From contig JAJZVZ010000002.1 of assembly GCA_021846945.1 (NCBI GenBank), positions 1 to 64,000 on the forward strand: a stretch of DNA of 64,000 nt. Reading direction: 5' to 3'. The notes below the pieces were generated by a model. The model saw only the letters and a list, made by a program, of their open reading frames with translations, ran no database searches and had not been told where the DNA came from. Below, in pieces: positions 52,090-59,952 of the stretch. Position 1 is the stretch's first letter, and each line of letters opens with the position of its first letter. Position numbers and translations under genes: made by a program. The stretch is from Acidobacteriota bacterium (GTDB lineage Bacteria; Acidobacteriota; Terriglobia; Terriglobales; Acidobacteriaceae).

Positions 52090-53451
52090 ATGAGCGGGAC
52101 AACCTTCAGTAATCCGGGAATCCACGCCGGAGAAAGCACAGCAGCACATGCAATCCTTATCCGCGAGCAGAAAAAGAGCCTGATGCTGCGCGCATGGATT
52201 CTGAGCGGCCTCTTCTTTATGGCGCTGCCCGGCACTCTGCTGGGATTTTCAAACCTCATGGCAATCAGCGCCGGCCATGGCCTGGCCGCATTGCCGGCTA
52301 CCTTGATCCAGGGGCACGGTCACGCGCAGATGTTCGGCTGGATCGGCAGCTTCATTCTCGGCATCGGCTTTTACTCACAGCCAGGCAGGTGGAAGAATTT
52401 TCTTCGCCTGCAGCTTGTCTGCTTCGTCCTCTGGACGCTCGGCGTGGCACTGCGCTGGACCGGCAATATCTATGGCTGGCACTGGAGAATTCTTCTGCCG
52501 GTTTCAGCAGGATTGGAACTTGTCGCCATGGCGCTCTTCCTCAGCGCCGCTTCGCGTCATAAGCTCCCTGAGCAGTCGCAGCCCACGGCGCCCAAGCCGA
52601 GAGTGGAATTATGGATGATTTCAGTTCTGATCGGGACCGTGGGACTCACCGCGGCGATGATCTTCAACTTTGTCGAATGCCTGCGCCTCGGCATGAGCGG
52701 CAAGGCCATCTCCTTTCCCCATGCGCTCGATCAGCGCTATCTGGCGCTGCTTGCATGGGGATTCCTGGTGCCGTTCGTATGGGGATTCTCGGCGCGCTGG
52801 CTGCCTTCGTTTCTCGCCGTTGCCAGGCCCAATGCGCGCCTGATGAAGCTGGCGCTTGGGCTTGATCTCGCCGGAGTCCTGCTGGGCGTCGCCGGTTTCA
52901 CCCTCACCGCCACGGTGCTTCTTACGGTAAGCGCGGTGGCCATCGCGATAGCGCTGCAATTGCTGCGGCGCCCGCATGGCGCGGCCAAAGTGCAGGGGAT
53001 TCATCCCAGCTTCCCTATTTTTGCGCGCCTTCCGTATGCATGGCTGCTCATCGCCGCCTGTATGAGTATATGGGCAGCTTTGGCCGATGTGCACGGCGGC
53101 ATCTGGGGCGCTTCGCGCCATGCTCTGACGGTCGGCTTTGCGGCAGGCATGGTCTTTGCCATCGGCCCGCGCATTCTGCCGCACTTTACAGGCATACGCG
53201 CGTTGTTCAGCAAGCGCCTTATGCTGCTCAGCCTGCTTCTGTTGCAATTGGGCTGCACGCTGCGCGTCTTCTCTGAGCCGCTCGCATACGAAGGCATCGC
53301 GCGGTTTGCCTGGAAGACTCTGCCTATCTCCGGCATGATCGAGTTGAGCGCAGTGCTGGTCTTTGGCGTCAACATGGCGCTGACGGTGGTTCTCGGAAAA
53401 TCGGCTTTCGCTCAGGACAACGAGCCCGTGAAACTGGCAAAAGTCTCGTAA
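52090..53451 (+). CDS. nnrS: NnrS-family membrane protein (NO tolerance)
   Basis: A 453-residue polytopic membrane protein with about twelve helices. The NnrS signature is the LIQGHGHAQMFGWIGSFILGIGFYSQPG region, and HALTVGFAAGMVFAIGPRILPHF matches the conserved C-terminal half, where His residues bind heme and copper in studied members. NnrS protects against nitrosative stress, often under an NO-responsive regulator. It is coupled to ric (2-base gap), and a possible stem (GCCTGGA ... TCCAGGC, 53459-53502) follows the stop. Confidence 0.9.
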   Translation: MSGTTFSNPGIHAGESTAAHAILIREQKKSLMLRAWILSGLFFMALPGTLLGFSNLMAISAGHGLAALPATLIQGHGHAQMFGWIGSFILGIGFYSQPGRWKNFLRLQLVCFVLWTLGVALRWTGNIYGWHWRILLPVSAGLELVAMALFLSAASRHKLPEQSQPTAPKPRVELWMISVLIGTVGLTAAMIFNFVECLRLGMSGKAISFPHALDQRYLALLAWGFLVPFVWGFSARWLPSFLAVARPNARLMKLALGLDLAGVLLGVAGFTLTATVLLTVSAVAIAIALQLLRRPHGAAKVQGIHPSFPIFARLPYAWLLIAACMSIWAALADVHGGIWGASRHALTVGFAAGMVFAIGPRILPHFTGIRALFSKRLMLLSLLLLQLGCTLRVFSEPLAYEGIARFAWKTLPISGMIELSAVLVFGVNMALTVVLGKSAFAQDNEPVKLAKVS

Positions 53452-53939
53452 CGAACATGCCTGGAACGTTGTTAGGCGCCCGCCAAAGGCGCAGCTCCAG
53501 GCTGCGGATATTTCAGATATTTTGCCGCAAACGCATAGGCTGCGGAACCGCCCATTCGCATAAGTGCTTTGTGACACGGTAAAGCTTCGGCCGTGCGGTA
53601 GACGCAGCGAAGTGAATGAGAACCTTAGCTGCTGCGCGTCATCACCATTCCTTCTCTCTTGCCCTTTGCTCCTTTCCAGCAACTCGCTTAGAAGTAAGAG
53701 CAGCTACGCATAAGCGGGATAGGTGCATGCAGACATGCGAGCACCGGCTATTGTTCCTAAACGGCAAGACGAACGCGCAGATGTGGCTTCCTGCGCGAGT
53801 CAACTCGATCCATTTCCTCGCGCCAGACCAAAGAAAATGCGCCTTGTGACTAAAGTCCCTGCATGTCCATTGTCCGCGGCCTACGATCACTGATAGCAGA
53901 ACGTTGTATTCATCTCGCACTCGGAATCGAGGATAAGCA
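53452..53939. other. Intergenic region upstream of norZ
   Basis: A 488-base stretch without a supported gene. It holds nested hairpins right after nnrS (GCCTGGA ... TCCAGGC around GGCGC-type arms, 53459-53502), a possible terminator without a U-run, and the operator-like site and -10 box of norZ near 53846-53887. Short ORFs on both strands have no coding character. Confidence 0.45.
53846..53859 (+). promoter_or_regulatory. Candidate Crp/Fnr-family operator 3 (upstream of norZ)
   Basis: GTGACTAAAGTCCC differs from site 1 (GTGACTTAAGTCGC) at two of 14 positions and has inverted GACT/AGTC arms. Its centre is 29.5 bases before the first base of TACGAT (53882-53887), the same geometry as site 2. 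The norZ ATG is at 53940. Confidence 0.6.
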
Positions 53940-56231
53940 ATGTCATATAAGCGGTATTGGATGGCTCTCGCCGTCGTCATCATTGCATCATTTGCCGTTC
54001 TTGGAGGCGTGGGACGGAAGATGATCAGTCAGGCGCCTCCCATTCCCGACGTTTACAACACGAACGGTCAACTTCTCTTCACAGGTAAGTCCATCACCGA
54101 TGGGCAAGGCGTATGGCAGTCCATCGGCGGCCAGGAGATCGGCACAGTATGGGGCCACGGCGCCTACGTCGCGCCCGACTGGAGTGCGGACTGGCTGCAT
54201 CGCGAGGCCGGCATCCTGCTTGACAGCTGGGCGCAGCAGGATGGCGTCACCGGTTTTGCCTCGCTCAACTTCGACCAGCAGGCGATTCTCAAGGCTCGTC
54301 TCATTCGCGAAGAGCGCACCAATACCTACGATGCCGCCACCAATCGCGTGACGATCGACGGCGACCGCGCCGCCGCTTTCCAGCAACTGGCCGCATACTA
54401 TGCGGGCATCTTCGCCAACGGACGTAAAGACTACGCCATACCTCCCGGAGCACTGACCAATCCGGAAAAGCAAAAGGAACTTGCCGCGTTCTTCTGGTGG
54501 ACGGCCTGGGCTGCAACCACTGATCGCCCCGGTTCCACTGTGACTTATACCAATAACTGGCCCCATGAGCCTCTGGTCGCCAACGAACCGACGACCGGCG
54601 CTGTCTTGTGGAGCATCGTCAGCTTTGTCTGCCTGCTCGCCGGCATTGGCGGTCTGGTGTGGTGGTATCAATCGCAGGAGAAATCGCCGGTGCACGGACC
54701 TTATCCGGCGCGGGATCCCTTCCTTGGCGCGAAGCCAACTCCCTCGCAGCGCGCCACTATTAAATACTTCGTCGTGGTAATGCTCCTTTGGGCCGTGCAA
54801 ATACTGATGGGTGTCATTACCGCTCACTATGGAGTAGAAGGCCAGGGCTTCTACGGCTTTCCGCTCGATAAGTACCTGCCTTATGCAATCACGCGCACAT
54901 GGCACTTGCAGTTAGCCATCTTCTGGATTGCTACTTCGTGGCTGGCGACCGGCCTCTATGTAGGCCCGGCGATCAGTGGCCGGGAGCCGAAGTATCAGCG
55001 GCTCGGCGTGAATGTCCTCTTCGTCGCGCTGATTCTGGTTGTCGGCGGATCGATGGCCGGCGAATGGCTCGGCATCCAGCAACGGCTCGGCAATCTCTGG
55101 TTCTGGTTTGGCAGTCAGGGTTTCGAGTATGTGGACCTTGGCCGCTTCTGGCAGATCCTGCTCTTCATCGGACTGGTGCTCTGGCTGGTGCTTATGGTGC
55201 GCGCGCTCAAGCCTGCTCTATCGCTCAAGAGTGAAGATCGTCCGCTGCTTTCGCTCTTCCTGGTTTCCAGCGTCGCCATTCCGCTCTTTTACGCCGCGGG
55301 CCTGATGTATGGGCAGCGCAGCAATCTGGTTACCGCCGAATACTGGCGCTGGTGGGTCGTTCACCTGTGGGTTGAAGGATTCTTCGAAGTCTTTGCCACC
55401 GTGGTGATCGCATTCCTCTTCACGCGGCTCAAGCTGCTTGAGATTCGCAGTGCCACGCGGTCCGTACTGTTTTCTACCACCGTCTTTCTTGCCGGTGGCA
55501 TTATCGGTACTTTCCATCACCTCTACTTTGCCGGTTCCGGAGCCGCGGTGATCGCCTTCGGCGCAGTCTTCAGCGCGTTGGAAGTCGTGCCGCTCACTCT
55601 CATTGGCTACGAGGCATGGGAGAATCTGCGCCTGACGCGTCCTACTGCGAAGGCCCGCTGGATTGCAAATTACAAGTGGCCGATCTACTTCTTCGTAGCC
55701 GTCGCCTTCTGGAACCTTGTGGGAGCAGGGCTTTTCGGCTTCCTCATTAATCCGCCCATCGCGCTCTACTACATGCAGGGCCTCAACCTGACTCCCGTGC
55801 ACGGCCACACTGCTCTCTTCGGCGTCTACGGCATGTTGGGCCTGGGTCTCACGCTCTTCTGCCTGCGTGTTCTTCAGCCCGGGCGGCCTTGGAAAGAAGG
55901 CATGTTGAAGGCGTCCTTCTGGCTCATCAACATTGGCCTTGTCTTCATGGTTGTCCTCAGCATGTTGCCCATCGGGCTGATGCAGGCGTGGGCTTCCATC
56001 GGGCGCGGCACCTGGTACGCGCGCTCGGCGGAGTTTCTGCAAACCGACACGATGCAAACTCTGCGCTGGATGCGTGTCCCGGGCGATATTCTCTTTGCGA
56101 TTGGCGCCGCGCTGCTGGGTTGGTTTGTCCTCGGGCTGCTGACCGGCCACTCGTACGCCAGTAAGGAGTCGAACTTCGATAAGACGCCGCATAGTGAAGA
56201 CACCGAAGAATCCAAGCTGGCGGTAGCTTAA
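53940..56231 (+). CDS. norZ: Quinol-dependent nitric oxide reductase
   Basis: A 763-residue single-chain qNOR. An N-terminal helix and a ~200-residue periplasmic cytochrome-c-like domain without heme-binding CxxCH (GKSITDGQGVWQSIGGQEIGTVWGHGAYVAPDW) precede a 12-helix NorB core. Core ligands are in LWVEGFFEVFATV, TFHHLYFAGSG and TPVHGHTALFGVYGMLGLGL (heme and FeB His, plus the Glu near the active site). It reduces NO to N2O with quinol, mainly for detoxification. There are no norC, nirK/S or nosZ genes near, so this is NO defence rather than full denitrification. Confidence 0.95.
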   Translation: MSYKRYWMALAVVIIASFAVLGGVGRKMISQAPPIPDVYNTNGQLLFTGKSITDGQGVWQSIGGQEIGTVWGHGAYVAPDWSADWLHREAGILLDSWAQQDGVTGFASLNFDQQAILKARLIREERTNTYDAATNRVTIDGDRAAAFQQLAAYYAGIFANGRKDYAIPPGALTNPEKQKELAAFFWWTAWAATTDRPGSTVTYTNNWPHEPLVANEPTTGAVLWSIVSFVCLLAGIGGLVWWYQSQEKSPVHGPYPARDPFLGAKPTPSQRATIKYFVVVMLLWAVQILMGVITAHYGVEGQGFYGFPLDKYLPYAITRTWHLQLAIFWIATSWLATGLYVGPAISGREPKYQRLGVNVLFVALILVVGGSMAGEWLGIQQRLGNLWFWFGSQGFEYVDLGRFWQILLFIGLVLWLVLMVRALKPALSLKSEDRPLLSLFLVSSVAIPLFYAAGLMYGQRSNLVTAEYWRWWVVHLWVEGFFEVFATVVIAFLFTRLKLLEIRSATRSVLFSTTVFLAGGIIGTFHHLYFAGSGAAVIAFGAVFSALEVVPLTLIGYEAWENLRLTRPTAKARWIANYKWPIYFFVAVAFWNLVGAGLFGFLINPPIALYYMQGLNLTPVHGHTALFGVYGMLGLGLTLFCLRVLQPGRPWKEGMLKASFWLINIGLVFMVVLSMLPIGLMQAWASIGRGTWYARSAEFLQTDTMQTLRWMRVPGDILFAIGAALLGWFVLGLLTGHSYASKESNFDKTPHSEDTEESKLAVA

Positions 56232-56434
56232 TACTCCTGAAATGCCTGAATGGAGGCGGAACGTCCATTCGATGTTGAAATCGGCGGCGGCAGCCCACAG
56301 GGAGAGGCGCGAACAGCGGCTGCAAAGTTGAGCGAATTCGCAGTTGTATTGGATTCGTTTGCAGCCGCTGTGGAAGCCGCCGCATCTCAACTCTTCCGTG
56401 AAAAGGCCGAACCCGCGTTCGGTCCGGCTTAAGG

Positions 56435-56459
56435 GCTGCGCCGCATCCCGCGGCGCAGC
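56435..56459 (+). terminator. Probable terminator of norZ
   Basis: GCTGCGCCGC - ATCCC - GCGGCGCAGC forms a perfect 10-bp stem with a 5-base loop, followed by a weak pyrimidine tract (gctccatttctctcc). It lies 204 bases after the norZ stop. Confidence 0.5.
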
Positions 56460-56528
56460 GCTCCATTTCTCTCCGGCGCTGCCTCTCATAAGCACAATAC
56501 GCGTGTTTTTCTGCCGGTCAAAAGGCGA

Positions 56529-56562
56529 TTGACAGTGAATGCGGGTGAAGTATATGGTTCAC
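56529..56562 (+). promoter_or_regulatory. Promoter with overlapping inverted repeat, sulfatase locus
   Basis: A perfect -35 TTGACA (56529-56534) is followed after 16 bases by TATATG (or after 18 by TATGGT). The inverted repeat GTGAAGTATATGGTTCAC (56545-56562, 14 of 18 paired) covers the -10, as expected for a repressor operator. It drives the downstream sulfatase-FGE-rhaM-GH28 genes if they form one transcript; the ~330-base leader is unexplained. Confidence 0.45.
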
Positions 56563-56898
56563 TCTATTCCGAGGCGCGTCATTTCCCTGGGTGAGTTTCC
56601 CATTGGAATTTGAGGCAAAGACGCAGGTTTCCCCATCGAAGTCCAAGAGATACTGATGAAATGAATTGGCAGCCCCGGCCTTGCCTTCGATGAGCGCTTG
56701 CGGGTGATTTCTTTTGGATGACGCAGAGATTGGTTGGGTCCGGCGCGTATGCCGCTGAGAGAAAGTGGCCTGTAGTCTGATTGCCGCGAATCTTCCGCTG
56801 AATGGCGGATTACTGCCCGATCTTTCCCAGGGATGGAACGGCGCTTCGCAGCGTGGCTAGGACGCTCACGCTTGGGAGAGCAGCAGAAAGGAGAATAC

Positions 56899-58380
56899 AT
56901 GGATCGCCGGAAGTTTATGGGATTGATGGGGTCGGGCCTTGCCGCAGGCAGTGTGGGCCCGGCGCTTGCGATGGCGCCTTCGAGTGAGCCCTCATCCGAT
57001 CAACGCCCCAATTTCCTCTTCATTATTTGCGACGATCTGATGTTTCGCACCATCAATGCGCTGAATAACCCCGAAGTGCATACGCCGAACATCAACAGGC
57101 TGCTCTCATCCGGCTTTGGGTTTACGCATGCCTTCCATCAGGGATCATGGAGCGGCGCAGTGTGCTTGCCCAGCCGCACGATGCTGAACAGCGGGTTGAC
57201 GGCATTTCACGCGGAAAGAGGGATTGACGAGGTCCACACCTGGGGGCAGACGCTGGGGAATGCGGGATACGACACCTATATCTGCGGCAAATGGCATCTC
57301 GACACGACTGTGCTGCAGCGCAGCTTCAAGGAGATGGGGCCGGTCGCACCGGGCATGTTGCCGTCCACCCCGATCAACGGAGCCGCCTACGACCGGCCGC
57401 GGCCGGGCGACACATGGCAGCCGTGGGACAAATCCCTCAAGGGGCACTGGATTCATACCAATCTCTGGGTCAATCAGAATCCTGACCGGATTGAGCACGC
57501 TGCTGCTGTCTACACTGACTGCTTTATTGACCATCTGCTGAACAAGGCGGCCAAGCGCGATACGCCGTTCTTCATGTATCTCGGTTTCAATTCGCCCCAC
57601 GATCCACGGCAGGCTCCTCGCGAGTATGTGGATCGCTATCCGCAGGACAAGATCGAAGTTCCTCCGAATTTTCTGCCGGAACACCCATTCGATCAGGGGG
57701 ACTATAAGATCCGGGATGAGTTGCTCGCGCCGTTTCCCCGCACGCCCGCGGATGTTCAGTTGCACCGCAGAGAGTATTACGCTCTGATCACCTACGTAGA
57801 TCATCAGATCGGGCGGATTCTGGAGGCGCTGCAGCAGTCCGGCAAGGCGAGCAATACATATGTCATCCTGACTGCCGACCACGGACTGGCAGTGGGTGAG
57901 CATGGCTTGATGGGCAAGCAGAATATGTATGATTGCAGCGTTCGCATGCCGCTCATCATTGCAGGTCCTGGCATTCGCGCCGGGGCACGGAGTGACGAGC
58001 TGGTGTATCAGCATTGCCTCTATGCCACCACCTGCGAGTTGGCCGGCATTCCGATCCCGCAGACAGTGGAGTTTCCCAGTCTGGCGCCGCTTCTTCATGG
58101 CGGAAACCAGCCGGTGTTTGACGCGGTGTTCAGCTACTACAAGAGCTACCAGCGGATGGTGCGGACCAAGACGCACAAGCTGATCGTGTACCCGCAGATT
58201 CAGCGAGTGCAGGTCTTTGACATCGTCAACGACCCCTGGGAGATGCACGATCTTTCAACGGATGCGTCGGCGGCAGGGGTCCGGAACGAACTGATGCAGC
58301 GGCTGAAGGAGTTTCAGCAACAGCTTGGCGATAAACTAAATCTTGAGCATCCGGCCAGGGAAAGGTCGCCGGAAGCGTAA
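56899..58380 (+). CDS. Tat-exported sulfatase
   Basis: A 493-residue sulfatase from the ATG at 56899 (GAAAGGAGAA upstream). A Tat-type signal (MDRRKFMGLMGSGLAAGSVGPALA) precedes the alkaline-phosphatase-like fold: NFLFIICDDL gives the metal Asp pair, and C89-L-P-S-R93 is the C-x-P-x-R motif whose Cys is oxidised to formylglycine. WHLDT, FNSPHDPR and LTADHGLAVGEHG supply further ligands. It removes sulfate from a carbohydrate; the substrate is unknown. The FGE gene that would activate it follows after 33 bases. Confidence 0.92.
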   Translation: MDRRKFMGLMGSGLAAGSVGPALAMAPSSEPSSDQRPNFLFIICDDLMFRTINALNNPEVHTPNINRLLSSGFGFTHAFHQGSWSGAVCLPSRTMLNSGLTAFHAERGIDEVHTWGQTLGNAGYDTYICGKWHLDTTVLQRSFKEMGPVAPGMLPSTPINGAAYDRPRPGDTWQPWDKSLKGHWIHTNLWVNQNPDRIEHAAAVYTDCFIDHLLNKAAKRDTPFFMYLGFNSPHDPRQAPREYVDRYPQDKIEVPPNFLPEHPFDQGDYKIRDELLAPFPRTPADVQLHRREYYALITYVDHQIGRILEALQQSGKASNTYVILTADHGLAVGEHGLMGKQNMYDCSVRMPLIIAGPGIRAGARSDELVYQHCLYATTCELAGIPIPQTVEFPSLAPLLHGGNQPVFDAVFSYYKSYQRMVRTKTHKLIVYPQIQRVQVFDIVNDPWEMHDLSTDASAAGVRNELMQRLKEFQQQLGDKLNLEHPARERSPEA

Positions 58381-58413
58381 TCCGAAAAGTAGCGAATCCG
58401 GAGCAGCGAGGTC

Positions 58414-59403
58414 ATGAATCTTCCCCAGGTTATCGACGCGAGCACCAAGCCGAAGGGCTGCTGTGCGCCCTCATCTGCGCATGACTCATGTGAATGCGAT
58501 ACAGCGAAACAATCTATTTCCACCCAGGAAGATCAGACGGAAATGCTCGCCCGTATGGTGAAGCTGCCGGGTGGTGACTTTCTGATGGGAACGGATTCGA
58601 AGGAAAGCTTTCCAGCAGATGGGGAAGGGCCGGTGCGGCAGGTTACGCTGAGGCCGTTCTTCATTGATCGCACAACCGTAACCAATCGGACTTTCCGAAA
58701 ATTCATTGAAGCGACAGGATATCGAACGGATGCCGAGCGCTTCGGCTGGTCCTTTGTCTTCTGGTTGCACATCCCAAAAGAACGATTTAGAGAAATGGTG
58801 AAGGAAAGGGTAGTCGCAGTGCCCTGGTGGTGCAAGGTGGAAGGCGCCAGGTGGGATGCTCCTGAGGGGCCGGGGTCAGATCTGTGCGGACGCGAGGATC
58901 ACCCGGTGGTTCATGTCTCCTGGAATGACGCGGTGGCATTCACGCAGTGGTCGGGCCAGCGCTTGCCTACTGAGGCAGAGTGGGAGTTCGCCGCGCGCGG
59001 GGGCCTGGAGCAGAAGATTTACCCGTGGGGAGACAGGCTACGGCCAAACGGGGAACATCGCTGCAATATCTGGCAGGGAGATTTTCCCAATCACGATACG
59101 GCGGAGGATGGCTATTCCGGAACGTGTTCTGTAGAGGCATTTCCGCCCAATGGCTATGATCTCTATTCCATGACCGGCAATACGTGGGAGTGGTGTGCCG
59201 ATTGGTTCAGCGCGGACTTTCACCGGACGGCCAGCCGCGACAACCCTACGGGACCGCCAACCGGAACGGCTCGCGTCATGAAGGGCGGATCGTTCCTCTG
59301 TCATAAGTCTTACTGCAACCGCTACCGGGTAGCGGCGCGCAGTTCAAATACTCCTGATAGTTCTACTTCGCACATGAGTTTCCGCTGCGCGCTGTCAGCC
59401 TGA
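58414..59403 (+). CDS. Formylglycine-generating enzyme (sulfatase maturation)
   Basis: A 329-residue SUMF1-type protein. The FGE core has MVKLPGGDFLMGTDS, HPVVHVSWNDAVAFTQWSGQRLPTEAEWEFAARGG, YPWGD and GNTWEWCADWF, and the copper-binding catalytic pair is C296-HKSY-C301 (CHKSYC), so it is a true FGE rather than a diverged relative. The N-terminus has a Cys-rich stretch (CCAPSS, CEC) seen in several bacterial FGEs. It turns the sulfatase active-site Cys into formylglycine. No signal peptide is seen, so it probably acts in the cytoplasm before Tat export of the folded sulfatase. Confidence 0.93.
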   Translation: MNLPQVIDASTKPKGCCAPSSAHDSCECDTAKQSISTQEDQTEMLARMVKLPGGDFLMGTDSKESFPADGEGPVRQVTLRPFFIDRTTVTNRTFRKFIEATGYRTDAERFGWSFVFWLHIPKERFREMVKERVVAVPWWCKVEGARWDAPEGPGSDLCGREDHPVVHVSWNDAVAFTQWSGQRLPTEAEWEFAARGGLEQKIYPWGDRLRPNGEHRCNIWQGDFPNHDTAEDGYSGTCSVEAFPPNGYDLYSMTGNTWEWCADWFSADFHRTASRDNPTGPPTGTARVMKGGSFLCHKSYCNRYRVAARSSNTPDSSTSHMSFRCALSA

Positions 59404-59512
59404 CACACCTGTGTTGGCGTGTGGATTGTTCACTCCAGCAGGCGCGCGTTTGCATTTCTCCGCGCCGCTGTGGGGTGCTAGGATTGCATGCGAGTTCAAG
59501 AGGGAGGAAATG

Positions 59513-59830
59513 ATGCGCATTTGTTTCTTGCTGAAAGTCCGGCAGGACAAGGTGGAGGAGTATAAAGCCCGCCACGCGCAGGTCTGGCCCGAGATGCTTG
59601 AGGCATTGCGCGAAACCGGCTGGCGCAATTACTCACTGTTCTTGCGCCCGGATGGTCTTCTTGTCGGATATCTGGAGGCTGAAGACTTCAAGAAGTGTTG
59701 TGCCGAGATGAAGAAACATCCGGTGAATGCGCGCTGGCAGGCAGAAATGTTTCCTTTTTTCGAAACACTTGCAGGCGGCGCGGCGGATGATAACATGATT
59801 CCGCTCGAAGAAGTCTTTCACCTTGATTGA
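59513..59830 (+). CDS. rhaM: L-rhamnose mutarotase
   Basis: A 105-residue protein, close to the 104 of E. coli RhaM. The ATG at 59513 is favoured over the one 3 bases upstream because GGGAGG ends 6 bases before it. Family residues are in FLLKVRQDKVEEYKARHAQVWPEM (active-site His), NYSLFLRPDGLLVGYLE and the C-terminal W-Q-A-E-M. It interconverts alpha and beta L-rhamnose. Placed between the sulfatase/FGE pair and the GH28 enzyme, it suggests that rhamnose is released from the target polymer. Confidence 0.9.
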   Translation: MRICFLLKVRQDKVEEYKARHAQVWPEMLEALRETGWRNYSLFLRPDGLLVGYLEAEDFKKCCAEMKKHPVNARWQAEMFPFFETLAGGAADDNMIPLEEVFHLD

Positions 59831-59952
59831 GAAGCTTCCGCGAGGGAATAGCAATTTCACAATGCGCGGCGCCGGGTTACGCACGGCAAAACGCGCCTCA
59901 CATGTTCCTTCTTGAAACGGCGCGGTTGACCTAGTTACGGAGGAGTGGTGGT

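Larger units (their letters stand above)
56232..56898. other. Long intergenic region before the sulfatase locus
   Basis: A 667-base stretch without a supported gene; the ORFs at 56250-56432 and on the minus strand lack ribosome binding sites and domains. It holds the norZ terminator hairpin (56435-56459) and a promoter with an overlapping inverted repeat (56529-56562), leaving a ~330-base untranslated leader before the sulfatase. Confidence 0.45.

Noticed and set aside
53452..53939. Search for a tRNA or small RNA in this and other long gaps
   Set aside because: No GGTTCGA-type T-loop with a matching acceptor stem was found by eye.
56250..56432. 60-residue ORF after norZ
   Set aside because: No good ribosome binding site, and its end abuts the terminator hairpin region.
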